NCBI RefSeq assembly: GCF_003863965.1
Contig: NZ_RRCN01000001.1
Location: 4,298,304-4,362,303, forward strand
Origin: Paenibacillus oralis
GTDB taxonomy: Bacteria; Bacillota; Bacilli; Paenibacillales; Paenibacillaceae
Direction: 5' to 3'
Length of the DNA stretch: 64,000 nucleotides
The notes under the pieces are model-generated. The model made no database searches and had not been told where the DNA came from. It saw only the letters and a program-made list of their open reading frames with translations. Made by a program: the position numbers and the translations under genes. Positions 45,208 to 53,540 of this stretch are shown here, one piece after another (within the stretch, counting starts at the first letter, position 1; each line of letters opens with the position of its first letter).

Positions 45208-45943
45208 GATATTGCTCAAACTCAAATGTAATAAAATCAATAATATTGTGTATAAAACTGGAGGTGAAATGAGTCTCATCAGAGTCTTCAATATAAGTTG
45301 AAATATTAAAGAAAGAGTGATTACTAAGCCAGTTTTGACTGGTATTTGTGATGGATATAATCGGAATTTTTTTAAGTAAAGGTATGGCCAAGACTTCTTT
45401 TACAGCATGATTCTCTCCGGAAAATGAAAATATAATCAACAGATCCTCGGGTTCCAATTTTTCGATGACCGCGCTTGTTAAATGAGTTCCGATGTCTAAC
45501 GGGATCAGGCTCATGCTGATGCCCATTTTTAAGAAATTGCGTTGCAGCACCTGCGCCTGAAGCTGCTGGCTCAATCCTGTAGACAGCAAATAAATACGCT
45601 GACTATTATAGATTTTGTCATACAGCTTTGGTAAATCGGTTTGCTTTGTTTTATTCAAGATATTAACCAGTTGATGCCCAACATGCTCAATCGAAATGAC
45701 CGAAGAAGTCTGATTATTGTGATTGTCCCATTGAATCAAATATTTAAATTCCGAGTAGCCTGAAAAGCCCAGCTTTTGTACAAATCTGAAGATGGAGGAC
45801 TTGGAGGTAAAGCTTTTTTCAGCCAGTTCCACAATACTGAGGTTAGAAATCTCCGCTTTGTGGCTCAGAATAAAAGCAGCGATTTGGTGATCCAATTCAT
45901 TTAGTTTGGCATAATGTTTCTCTAAGATTTTTTCAAACTTCAT
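45176..45943 (-). CDS. RpiR/MurR-family transcriptional regulator
   Basis: A 255-residue regulator: N-terminal HTH_6 (LSIVELAEKSFTSKSSIFRFVQKLGFSGYSEFK) and C-terminal SIS domain (IYLLSTGLSQQLQAQVLQR; IIFSFSGENHAVKEVL) that binds a sugar phosphate. The ATG at 45943 follows GAAAGGA. Divergent from the PTS gene, so it likely senses the phosphorylated sugar imported by that PTS and controls the operon. Confidence 0.9.
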   Translation of the reverse strand: MKFEKILEKHYAKLNELDHQIAAFILSHKAEISNLSIVELAEKSFTSKSSIFRFVQKLGFSGYSEFKYLIQWDNHNNQTSSVISIEHVGHQLVNILNKTKQTDLPKLYDKIYNSQRIYLLSTGLSQQLQAQVLQRNFLKMGISMSLIPLDIGTHLTSAVIEKLEPEDLLIIFSFSGENHAVKEVLAIPLLKKIPIISITNTSQNWLSNHSFFNISTYIEDSDETHFTSSFIHNIIDFITFEFEQYLKEKMSARLK

Positions 45944-46045
45944 CGTAAATCCTTTCTTTCCCAATCATTTTCTGAATGTTGGACAATTTCCCAAGGTTCT
46001 TTGAAAGTGTTTTTTTTCGTTTGCAGCGACTTTATACTAAGTTTA

Positions 46046-46060
46046 TCGTAAGCGCTTGCT
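46046..46060 (+). promoter_or_regulatory. cre-like site upstream of the PTS-sulfatase operon
   Basis: TCGTAAGCGCTTGCT matches cre with one mismatch (C for T at position 2), 63 bp before the EIIBC start. Confidence 0.6.
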
Positions 46061-46123
46061 TAAATGCAATGGTTCGACTAATCCGGATTAGAACTACTTG
46101 CAGCTACGGAAGGAGCAAACAGG

Positions 46124-47575
46124 ATGAGCTATGAAGCACTGGCTAAGGAAATCATTAAAAACGTAGGCGGGTCCGGCAACATTTCAAGTTTGGAACACTG
46201 TGCGACACGCTTGAGGTTTAAATTACACGACGATGGGCAAGCACAGACAGAAGATTTAAAGCAATTAGATGGAGTAGTAACGGTTGTAAAAAGCGGAGGG
46301 CAATATCAAGTTGTCATTGGGCCGCATGTAGCCGATGTGTATAAGGAAGTTGTGAAGGCAAGACAACAAGGCGGTGATGCTCCAGTTGAAGGTGAAGGTG
46401 AAGGTGAAGGTGCGTCAGCCGCTCAAAAACCCGCCAAGAAGGCAAAGGTACTTGATCGCTTTATCAATGTGATCTCGGGCGTATTCACACCGGCATTAGG
46501 TCTTTTAGCAGCTTCAGGTATCGCCAAAGGCCTGGCGGCGGTCTTATTGGCTACGAACGTATTGTCCGCGCAATCCGGGGCTTATATTTTATTATGGGCG
46601 ATTGGGGATACCTTCTTTTATTTCTTTCCGATCATCTTGGCTTATACTTCCGCAAACAAGTTTGGATTGTCACCCATTTTGGGCATTATCATCGGAGCTT
46701 CCCTGGTCTATCCAAGTCTGACCGCTTTACTTAGTGAAGGAAAACCGATCTATACCCTCTTTGAGGGAACGATTTTTCAGGCCCCTGTATACTTTGAGGT
46801 ATTCGGAGTACCGATCTTGTTAATGAAGTATGCGCAATCGGTTATTCCTTCAATTATAGCCGTTTTCTTTGCCGCCAAAATCGAGACATGGTTAAAAAGG
46901 GTGCTTCCCAAGGTGATTCAAATGTTTATGGTGCCTTTTGCCACCCTGATTATTATTGTTCCGCTCACTTTTTTAATTATTGGTCCTGCGGCGACCTGGT
47001 TAGGAGCTATATTGGGCTTTTTGGCCAAGGGAGCATATGATTTGAACCCAACGCTTGCGGGTTTGTTTATTGGCGGATTATGGCAGGTGTTTGTTATGTT
47101 CGGCCTGCATTGGGGATTGATACCTATTAGCTTAATAACGATAGCCCAATTTGGCTTCGATCCGCTTCTGGCTTTAATGCTGGGAACGCCATTCGCAACA
47201 TTGGGTGCGGTGCTGGGCGTCTTTTTGAAAACCAAAAACTCCAAACTGAAGACGCTGTGCGTTCCATGTTTTGCGACGGGGATTTTTGGCATATCGGAAC
47301 CTGCCATTTATGGAATAACGTTACCCAATAAGTATCCTTTTATCTTTACCCTTGCAGGGGCTTCCATCGGTGGAGGGGTAATGGGATTCCTGGGCTCCAA
47401 AGCTTATGTGGTCGGCGGTATGGGGATTTTGGCGTTGCCTAATTACATTAACCACGGGAACTTCGACATGGGCTTTTTCGGGGCTGTCATCGGAATTACG
47501 ATTGCCTTCATCGTCACTTGCTTGCTTACCCTTTTCTTTTGGAATGACAGTAAAAGCGTAAATGCCGTTAAATAA
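46124..47575 (+). CDS. PTS EIIBC component (glucose/beta-glucoside superfamily)
   Basis: A 483-residue transporter. The IIB domain has the phospho-Cys26 in EHCATRLRF. A linker with a Gly-Glu repeat at about residues 88-95 (hexamer GGTGAA repeated in the DNA) joins the IIC domain of about ten helices from VLDRFINVISGVFTPALG. FATGIFGISEPAIYG is the family substrate-site signature. No IIA domain; a separate IIA gene ends the operon. With a sulfatase in the same operon, a sulfated sugar is the probable substrate. Confidence 0.9.
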   Translation: MSYEALAKEIIKNVGGSGNISSLEHCATRLRFKLHDDGQAQTEDLKQLDGVVTVVKSGGQYQVVIGPHVADVYKEVVKARQQGGDAPVEGEGEGEGASAAQKPAKKAKVLDRFINVISGVFTPALGLLAASGIAKGLAAVLLATNVLSAQSGAYILLWAIGDTFFYFFPIILAYTSANKFGLSPILGIIIGASLVYPSLTALLSEGKPIYTLFEGTIFQAPVYFEVFGVPILLMKYAQSVIPSIIAVFFAAKIETWLKRVLPKVIQMFMVPFATLIIIVPLTFLIIGPAATWLGAILGFLAKGAYDLNPTLAGLFIGGLWQVFVMFGLHWGLIPISLITIAQFGFDPLLALMLGTPFATLGAVLGVFLKTKNSKLKTLCVPCFATGIFGISEPAIYGITLPNKYPFIFTLAGASIGGGVMGFLGSKAYVVGGMGILALPNYINHGNFDMGFFGAVIGITIAFIVTCLLTLFFWNDSKSVNAVK

Positions 47576-47618
47576 CCGCCGTGAAAATAAAGAAGCAACT
47601 CAAAAGGATGGAGAAACC

Positions 47619-49106
47619 ATGAGAGCTCTTATGATTATGTTTGATACATTAACCCGCAGTTTTTTGCCTAACTATGGAAACGATTGGGTACAAGCGCCTA
47701 ACTTTGAACGTTTAAGAGAGAAAACCGTGACTTTTGCCAACTTTTATGGCGGAAGCATGCCATGCATGCCGGCAAGAAGAGAGCTGCATACAGGGAGATA
47801 TAACTTCCTTCATCGTGGCTGGGGGCCGCTGGAAAGCTTTGATAACTCGGTTTTTGAGAGGCTGCAAGAAAAGGGGGTTTACTGTCATCTGGTCACGGAT
47901 CATTCTCATTATTTCGAGGATGGCGGAGCTACGTACCATAACCGTTATTCGACTTGGGAGGGGTTTAGAGGGCAGGAAGGCGACCGTTGGGTTCCGCGCA
48001 GTCAAGCAATGTCCATGGATAATCAAAACCCTTTCAATAAAACGGGAATTTCGGCAGTACAGCATTACGCCAACAGAACCAGACAAGTAAACGAAGAGGA
48101 CATGTCCAGCGTTCAAACGATTCAGGCCGGCTTGGATTTTCTTGCCCACCATCATGATAAGGATAACTGGTTTTTGCAAATTGAATGCTTCGATCCCCAT
48201 GAGCCTTTTTATGTTCCGGAGAAGTATCGGCAGCTATATGATTGCAAGGAAGATAAAGACATCCCCTTTTGGCCAAAGTATCAAAAAATCGATTCGGACA
48301 GTAATCATGAACAAATCGACGGGATGAGAAAAGAATATGCTGCATTGCTGAGCATGTGTGATTATCATTTGGGCCGGGTGCTGGACTTTTTGGATGATCA
48401 CAACATGTGGGAAGATACCTTGGTTATCGTCAATACGGATCACGGCTTCCTGCTGGGAGAACATGACTGGCTAGGCAAAAATATTGCACCTATGTATGAA
48501 GAAATCATACATCTTCCGTTCTTTATGCATATACCCGGAGAAGATCATATTGACGGGAAAGTTTACGATGGATTGTGTCAAACCGTAGACATACCGGCAA
48601 CGCTATTAGATTACTTTAATGCTTCTGATGATTCCAATCGTGACGGCAGGTCTTTGATCTCCATGATCAAAGAGGAAATGGGTCATCATGCTGAAATTCT
48701 TTTTGGGGTCAACGGCGGACATGTTGGCGTATATGACGGCAGATACGTGTACATGCGCAGCTCGGCTAAACCGGATAATGGCCCTTTGGTTAATCAGACG
48801 CTGGCGATGACAAGGATGAGGGGTTTCTTTACCGATGATTCGTTGTCACAAGTGAAACTAGTCCCGGGAAATCGCTTTACCAACGGCATGCCCGTATTGC
48901 AGCTGCCTGTTGAAAACTATATTAATTCTTACGGAATCGGAAATTTACTGTTTGATATGGAAAAAGATCCAAAGCAAGAAAACCCGTTAACTGATCCAGA
49001 AATTGAAAAAGTCATGCTCCAAAAACTAGTTGGAAAGATGAAGGAAATCGAGGCACCGCCGGAAGAATTCGAACGGCTAGGCCTAATCAAGAATAGGAAG
49101 GGATAA
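47619..49106 (+). CDS. Cytoplasmic Cys-type sulfatase
   Basis: A 495-residue sulfatase (alkaline phosphatase superfamily). N-terminal metal Asp in MFDTLTR; the sulfatase signature CMPAR with Cys49 (to become formylglycine) and ELHTGR; NTDHGFLLGEHDW for the second metal pair and GKNIAPMYEE for the Lys. No signal peptide, so the enzyme acts on an internal substrate. ATG 47619 is chosen after AAGGATGGAG; the frame reaches to 47562 within the PTS gene end. Needs a maturase (anSME or FGE) that is not in this window. Probably desulfates the PTS-imported sugar phosphate. Confidence 0.9.
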   Translation: MRALMIMFDTLTRSFLPNYGNDWVQAPNFERLREKTVTFANFYGGSMPCMPARRELHTGRYNFLHRGWGPLESFDNSVFERLQEKGVYCHLVTDHSHYFEDGGATYHNRYSTWEGFRGQEGDRWVPRSQAMSMDNQNPFNKTGISAVQHYANRTRQVNEEDMSSVQTIQAGLDFLAHHHDKDNWFLQIECFDPHEPFYVPEKYRQLYDCKEDKDIPFWPKYQKIDSDSNHEQIDGMRKEYAALLSMCDYHLGRVLDFLDDHNMWEDTLVIVNTDHGFLLGEHDWLGKNIAPMYEEIIHLPFFMHIPGEDHIDGKVYDGLCQTVDIPATLLDYFNASDDSNRDGRSLISMIKEEMGHHAEILFGVNGGHVGVYDGRYVYMRSSAKPDNGPLVNQTLAMTRMRGFFTDDSLSQVKLVPGNRFTNGMPVLQLPVENYINSYGIGNLLFDMEKDPKQENPLTDPEIEKVMLQKLVGKMKEIEAPPEEFERLGLIKNRKG

Positions 49107-49111
49107 AGCTT

Positions 49112-49609
49112 ATGTTTGGACGTAAAAAGAAAAACACCCCCCAAGAGGTGTTGGTTGCTGCTCCATTAATCGGAAAAGTGGTTTCAATTGAAGAAGTGGA
49201 AGACGAGGCATTTTCAAGCAAGGCAATGGGGGAAGGAATAGCCATTAACCCCTATGAAGGGAAGGTCATCGCCCCTTTTGATGGAACTGTGGCCCATATT
49301 ATGGAGAAGAGCAAGCACGCTCTGGTTTTAGAACATGAATCCGGAATACAAATTCTCATCCATGTTGGCATGAACACAGTTTCGCTTAAAGGGGAAGGAT
49401 TTACAGCTCATGTTGGTACCGGCGAAAAAATAAAAAAAGGCCAGTTGCTGCTTGAGTTTGATATCGAGCTTATTCAACAGGCCGGTTATCCTGTCGTTAC
49501 ACCGGTCATTGTACCGGTTGGCCAAGAGTTGGTTAAGCGAGTTGACATCTTACAGAATAGTAACGATGATACACGGCCGGACATTGATTTGTTGCGCATT
49601 GTTTTATAA
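49112..49609 (+). CDS. PTS glucose-type EIIA component
   Basis: A 165-residue Crr-like IIA protein with the phospho-His84 in ILIHVGMNTV and the partner His75 in LEHESG. It supplies phosphate to the IIB Cys of the nearby transporter. Follows the sulfatase by 5 bases, so it is last in the EIIBC-sulfatase-IIA operon. A terminator is located 130 bases downstream. Confidence 0.92.
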   Translation: MFGRKKKNTPQEVLVAAPLIGKVVSIEEVEDEAFSSKAMGEGIAINPYEGKVIAPFDGTVAHIMEKSKHALVLEHESGIQILIHVGMNTVSLKGEGFTAHVGTGEKIKKGQLLLEFDIELIQQAGYPVVTPVIVPVGQELVKRVDILQNSNDDTRPDIDLLRIVL

Positions 49610-49737
49610 CACTGCCCGATGAAGAGGAATGAGTCTTTTTTGTATGCTCTAACATTATTCCTAACTTTTCAATTTGTTTTCTATTCGCATTGGTGATAAG
49701 TACTGGACTTTTGCTTCGATTAATTTACAGATCAGCC

Positions 49738-49786
49738 AAAAACCACCGGATTCCAAGGTTCCAACTGGATTCCGGTGGTTTTTTCT
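49738..49786 (+). terminator. Rho-independent terminator after the PTS operon
   Basis: AACCACCGGATTCC pairs with GGATTCCGGTGGTT (one mismatch), followed by TTTTTTCT. Confidence 0.85.
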
Positions 49787-50012
49787 GCCTTAGAATATTG
49801 TTCTCCCAAATCGCTACCCTTTGGCTCGTCGGCTGGATGCCGGACTTAGTTTATTGCTTATGACATGGGGCTGACGAAATCTTATAGTGGTCAATAAATT
49901 TCCTTTATAAATAAAAGAAGGGAAATTAAGGGTTTGTATAGAATATATTAAACTTGACATATAAAGGAATTGAAAAATCAGCAAGGCTATGCAAAAGAAA
50001 AGGGGAATTTTT

Positions 50013-51296
50013 TTGATCAAGCGGTCTTTTTATTATCTGTGGGGGTCTCAGACGATCTCCAATGTTGCAGATATTATCTACATGTTGAGTATTACGGTAT
50101 TGGTGTTCAGCTCAAGCAATTCTCTAATGCAGACCACATTGATTCCGTTGTTCCGTTTGTCTGCCCAAGTGGTTAGCGGGCTGGTTGCACCTATAATTCT
50201 CAGTCGATTCAGGCTCACACGGATTTTGCTGTTCTCCCAACTTGGGCAGTTTGTCATTTTTACACTGCTGCTTCTTTACTTGTGGACTGTGCCCGGGCAA
50301 GGGTCGTTTCTGTTCATTTTTGTGATGGTGTTTGGCATGTCATTTCTGGACGGCTGGACCAACCCGGCACGAAATGCGCTTGTCCCGCGCTTGGCTATCG
50401 GTGAGGGACTCATGCGCGCAAACAGCTTGGTAGCCGTCAGTGATCAAGTAGTTAAATGTGCAGGATGGGCGCTCAGCGGGATTGTTGTAGCCTGGCTCGG
50501 TTCACTGAATACGCTATTGATCGCATCCTGTTGTTATTTGTTGGCTGCAACGGTCACTTCGTTCATTCGTGATCCGCTGGATTCTCAGGGATCAAGCTCC
50601 GAATCTCCAATACCCGCTACTCAGCCGGCAGCAGCCGAATCCAAGGGCTCTCATTGGAAAGAACTTGGGGAAGGGTGGCGGATTATTTGGCATAACCGCC
50701 GCATTCGTTCTCTGATGATCGTGGACAGTATAGACACCATTGGGGGAACCTCCTGGCTTGGTGTATTTATTTTAGCGTATGTAACTCAGGTGCTGCATAA
50801 GGATGCAAGCTGGTGGGGGTTTATGAATGCCTCCTTTTTCTCCGGTATGATTCTGGGCGGGCTGGTTGTTGTTGGTTTGGTCAAACGGTTGCAAAAGAAC
50901 AGTTATTTGTACATGCTGGGAGCATTGTTCGTGTATGTGCTGATTACGGTAGTGTTTGCTCTCAATACGATCCCGGTCGCTGCGCTTGTTCTTTTTGCCG
51001 TCTCAGGATTACCGGTGCAAATGGCCGGAATTATTCGCCGTACCTTGCTGCAAACAAGTGCTCCAGTGGCACAACTCCCAAAAGTGATGGCAGGGATTGA
51101 CGTGCTTACGAATCTTGGCTTTGGCTTATCTTTGTTGTTCCTGGGTTGGTATGCAGACCGCTTTGGAATGGTACAGGTATATCTGCTGGCTGCGGCTATG
51201 ACGACAATTGCTGTCTTGATCGGGTTGTTCTATCGGAGGGATTTTCAGGAAAGTGCGCAAGTGGATCATCCAACTGTCAAAGATTCAGGGATTTGA
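50013..51296 (+). CDS. MFS transporter
   Basis: A 427-residue major facilitator protein with about 12 helices, a Ser/Pro-rich cytoplasmic loop mid-protein (SSSESPIPATQPAAAE) and an N-terminal pattern (YYLWGSQTISNVADIIYML) like the MFS exporters of the NreB/enterobactin type. TTG at 50013 follows AAAAGGGGA; an ATG at 49989 is an alternative with a weaker site. It stands alone, between two short similar sequences (49677 and 51319). Probably a drug or metabolite exporter. Confidence 0.82.
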   Translation: MIKRSFYYLWGSQTISNVADIIYMLSITVLVFSSSNSLMQTTLIPLFRLSAQVVSGLVAPIILSRFRLTRILLFSQLGQFVIFTLLLLYLWTVPGQGSFLFIFVMVFGMSFLDGWTNPARNALVPRLAIGEGLMRANSLVAVSDQVVKCAGWALSGIVVAWLGSLNTLLIASCCYLLAATVTSFIRDPLDSQGSSSESPIPATQPAAAESKGSHWKELGEGWRIIWHNRRIRSLMIVDSIDTIGGTSWLGVFILAYVTQVLHKDASWWGFMNASFFSGMILGGLVVVGLVKRLQKNSYLYMLGALFVYVLITVVFALNTIPVAALVLFAVSGLPVQMAGIIRRTLLQTSAPVAQLPKVMAGIDVLTNLGFGLSLLFLGWYADRFGMVQVYLLAAAMTTIAVLIGLFYRRDFQESAQVDHPTVKDSGI

Positions 51297-51384
51297 AGCT
51301 GAGGCTTAAAGCCATTAATTTTCTGTTCGTATTGGTGATAAGTGCAGGGGAGGCCGGTGGGTTGGTCGGCAGATCAACATCTGC

Positions 51385-52010
51385 TGTCCGGGCGCTTTGC
51401 ACGATTATCCCGTTTGATCAGGGAAGCAGAGAAGAAAATAAATTCAGAGAAGAAGATATGTTTGTAAGAAGTAGCCATGTTCGAGATCATTAGACAGGTT
51501 TGTGGGAAGGAGGTTTGGGAGAAGTGAAGCAGACCTGACGGGAGGGATGGGGCTAGACACCGGGAAAAATGAAAAGACCGTGATCTTGATACAACCTGAA
51601 TCCGTTTGCATCAATGCCAGCACCAATCAAGCACTTCTATCAGGCCGCAGCCGCAAGGGGCTGATTCGGTTGGCGCGCGATCAGCTGGCGGTAAGGGATC
51701 GCCGGAATCGCCACATCGCCGAGATTCCGCCCTCAAGCAGGAATCAGCGCCTCCATGCAGTCCTGCTCGCTGTTATAACGGCTGCTGAATGGTTGAAGTT
51801 CCGTTCCCGCATTGACTTCCATATCCGCTCGCCCCCGAATCAAGAATTCACGAACGTTCGTTCTATTTATTTTATTATACCAAACATACGTTCCTTTTTC
51901 AAACCGGAAATCTCACCTGAACCGCCTCATTTTTTCCTTATTAATCCCTTACCCTAGCTCCACCCTTGCCCCCTTAACGAAAGGGATAATCGTGCAAAGC
52001 AGCATGCAGG
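51385..52010. repeat. Repeat element B with GCACGATTATCCC inverted ends
   Basis: Ends GCACGATTATCCC (51399-51411) and GGGATAATCGTGC (51983-51995), the same as element A at 37586-37802, with about 50 bp of similar sequence at the left end. The interior is different and longer: it holds broken frames on both strands and a LexA-like box at 51881. No intact gene is evident in 51300-52125. Confidence 0.65.
51881..51894 (-). promoter_or_regulatory. LexA-like box within repeat element B
   Basis: Minus strand GGAACGTATGTTTG fits GAAC-N4-GTTT. A perfect palindrome ACGAACGTTCGT lies nearby at 51850-51861, downstream on that strand. The frame after it is broken, so this may be the promoter of a decayed SOS gene. 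Confidence 0.35.
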
Positions 52011-52125
52011 GACACCAAGACACGACGATTTGCATATTTCCTTCTCCCAACGGGTAAATAACTAACAGCACAGCAATCGCGTGACGCCAAGATTCGATAT
52101 GAGGCGGGAAAGGGGTTAGGAATGA

Positions 52126-52902
52126 ATGAAACGCAAACTGCTATTAACGGGAGCGGCGGGCACTATAGGGAATGTAATCTACAAGGGGCTGCAAAAAGAT
52201 AATCGGTACGACATTGTCGGAGCGGATATACGGGCGGACGATGAGCAAGGCATTGTACAAATGGATATCGCGGATGAAGCGCGGCTGGCAGAGCTGACGC
52301 AAGGAGTTGACACGGTGCTCCATTTTGCCTGGATCAAGGACAACGGGGATTTTCTCGGCAAGGTGCTGGCGGGAAATGTGAGCGGGGCATACAAGTTATT
52401 TGAGGCGGCGGTACAAAATGGCGTGCGCCGGATTGTATTCGCCAGTTCCAATCATGCGACCGGTTTTTATAAGACGGACGAGAAGGTAAATCCCGATGAT
52501 CCGTACCGTCCGGATAGCTTTTACGGGCTAAGCAAATGTTATATCGAACTTCTGGGCCGGCTTTATTCGGACCAAGGCAAGATCTCTTCGTTCAATATTC
52601 GTATTGGCAACTTTCCGGGGGACGACCGTCCTCATTCCGAACGTGCGGGGCATATCTGGATATCCGAGCGTGACATGCTTCGACTGATCGTTTGCTGCAT
52701 TGAAGCTGATGACAAGCTGAAGTATTTGAATCTGTACGGCACTTCCGCCAATAGCGATAACTATTACGACATAGATTACCTGGAGGAACTGATCGGATAC
52801 AAACCCCAGGATGACGCAACAAAACTGCTTGAGCTAGCCAAGGCAGCGGGACGCAAGGTGCGTCAGGATGAAACGGCCTATCAGGGGGGGCAGCAACAGT
52901 AG
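52126..52902 (+). CDS. NAD-dependent epimerase/dehydratase, uronate dehydrogenase-like
   Basis: A 258-residue extended SDR enzyme: Rossmann motif TGAAGTIG near residue 10, SSNHATG with the catalytic Ser, and YGLSKCYIE with the Tyr-Lys pair. Length and pattern resemble uronate dehydrogenases, which oxidise glucuronate or galacturonate to aldarolactones. The nearby uxuA-uxuB-kdgK-kdgA genes support a uronate substrate. Strong AGGGGTTAGG precedes the ATG. Other sugar epimerases cannot be excluded. Confidence 0.78.
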   Translation: MKRKLLLTGAAGTIGNVIYKGLQKDNRYDIVGADIRADDEQGIVQMDIADEARLAELTQGVDTVLHFAWIKDNGDFLGKVLAGNVSGAYKLFEAAVQNGVRRIVFASSNHATGFYKTDEKVNPDDPYRPDSFYGLSKCYIELLGRLYSDQGKISSFNIRIGNFPGDDRPHSERAGHIWISERDMLRLIVCCIEADDKLKYLNLYGTSANSDNYYDIDYLEELIGYKPQDDATKLLELAKAAGRKVRQDETAYQGGQQQ

Positions 52903-52927
52903 CCCGCCGCTCCGCCGCCTCGCTCCG

Positions 52928-53275
52928 TTATTTCTTCAAACTTCCTATATATTCCAAATGCTTGAAGCCCCAGCCGCACATATCGCCAAGCACTGCCGCC
53001 AGCGTTTGCCCGTGCTCGGAGATTGAATATTCGACCTTAGGCGGAATTTCTTGATAAATGCGGCGGTCGATAAGCCCATCGCGTTCCAGCTCTCTAAGCT
53101 GATTCGTGAGCATTCCTTGTGTAACGCCGGGCAGCAGACGTCTCAATTCTCCGAACCGCTGGGTTCCTTCATTCAGAAGAATGAACAGAATCAGGGGCTT
53201 CCACTTGCCGCCGATCACATCGAGCGTAGCCAGAATGCCTTGGGTCGTATTTGCGTCTCGTATTTTGGTTTGCAT
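52928..53275 (-). CDS. HxlR-family transcriptional regulator
   Basis: A 115-residue winged-helix regulator (DVIGGKWKPLILFILL; RFGELRRLLPGVTQGMLTNQLRELERDGLI; VEYSISEHGQTL). Family members such as YodB sense quinones or aldehydes and bind TACT-AGTA palindromes; two such palindromes lie just upstream. The divergent target, an NAD(P)H oxidoreductase gene, has been cut to 16 codons, so the regulator has lost its partner. Confidence 0.9.
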   Translation of the reverse strand: MQTKIRDANTTQGILATLDVIGGKWKPLILFILLNEGTQRFGELRRLLPGVTQGMLTNQLRELERDGLIDRRIYQEIPPKVEYSISEHGQTLAAVLGDMCGWGFKHLEYIGSLKK

Positions 53276-53359
53276 TTGTACGCCCCTCTCCGGTGAAGAT
53301 TTCCGTTACTACAGGATACTTTAACAGAATCGATGGAAATGTTAAAGTACTATCCTTTT

Positions 53360-53392
53360 CCGTACTCAGTATGGTTTACCGTACTGAGTACG
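53360..53392. promoter_or_regulatory. Two TACT-N-AGTA palindromes, candidate HxlR operator
   Basis: CCGTACTCAGTATGG (53360-53374) and CGTACTGAGTACG (53380-53392) are near-perfect palindromes about 20 bp apart, in the divergent gap upstream of the HxlR gene. Confidence 0.6.
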
Positions 53393-53477
53393 ATAAAACT
53401 GCGTACTTTTCAAATATGATTTTCTCGACAATAATGGGGGAGCATTCCACCAAACCTTACACGAAAGGATGATGGTC

Positions 53478-53528
53478 ATGAACATCATGGTTATCGTTGC
53501 TCACCCCGATTTAAATCCCCGCTTTTGA
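53478..53528 (+). pseudogene. 5' stub of an NAD(P)H oxidoreductase gene
   Basis: ATG at 53478 after GAAAGGATG opens MNIMVIVAHPDLNPRF-stop, the start typical of flavodoxin-fold NAD(P)H:quinone reductases (KILVIVAHPN type), often the divergent target of HxlR regulators. The rest of the gene is missing and the GntR gene tail follows at once. Confidence 0.65.
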
Positions 53529-53540
53529 TATGAAAAAGGT

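Noticed and set aside
51502..51957. 151-codon plus-strand frame after the MFS gene
   Set aside because: No family features; it lies across repeat element B and ends in T-rich intergenic sequence, and no ribosome site fits its start.
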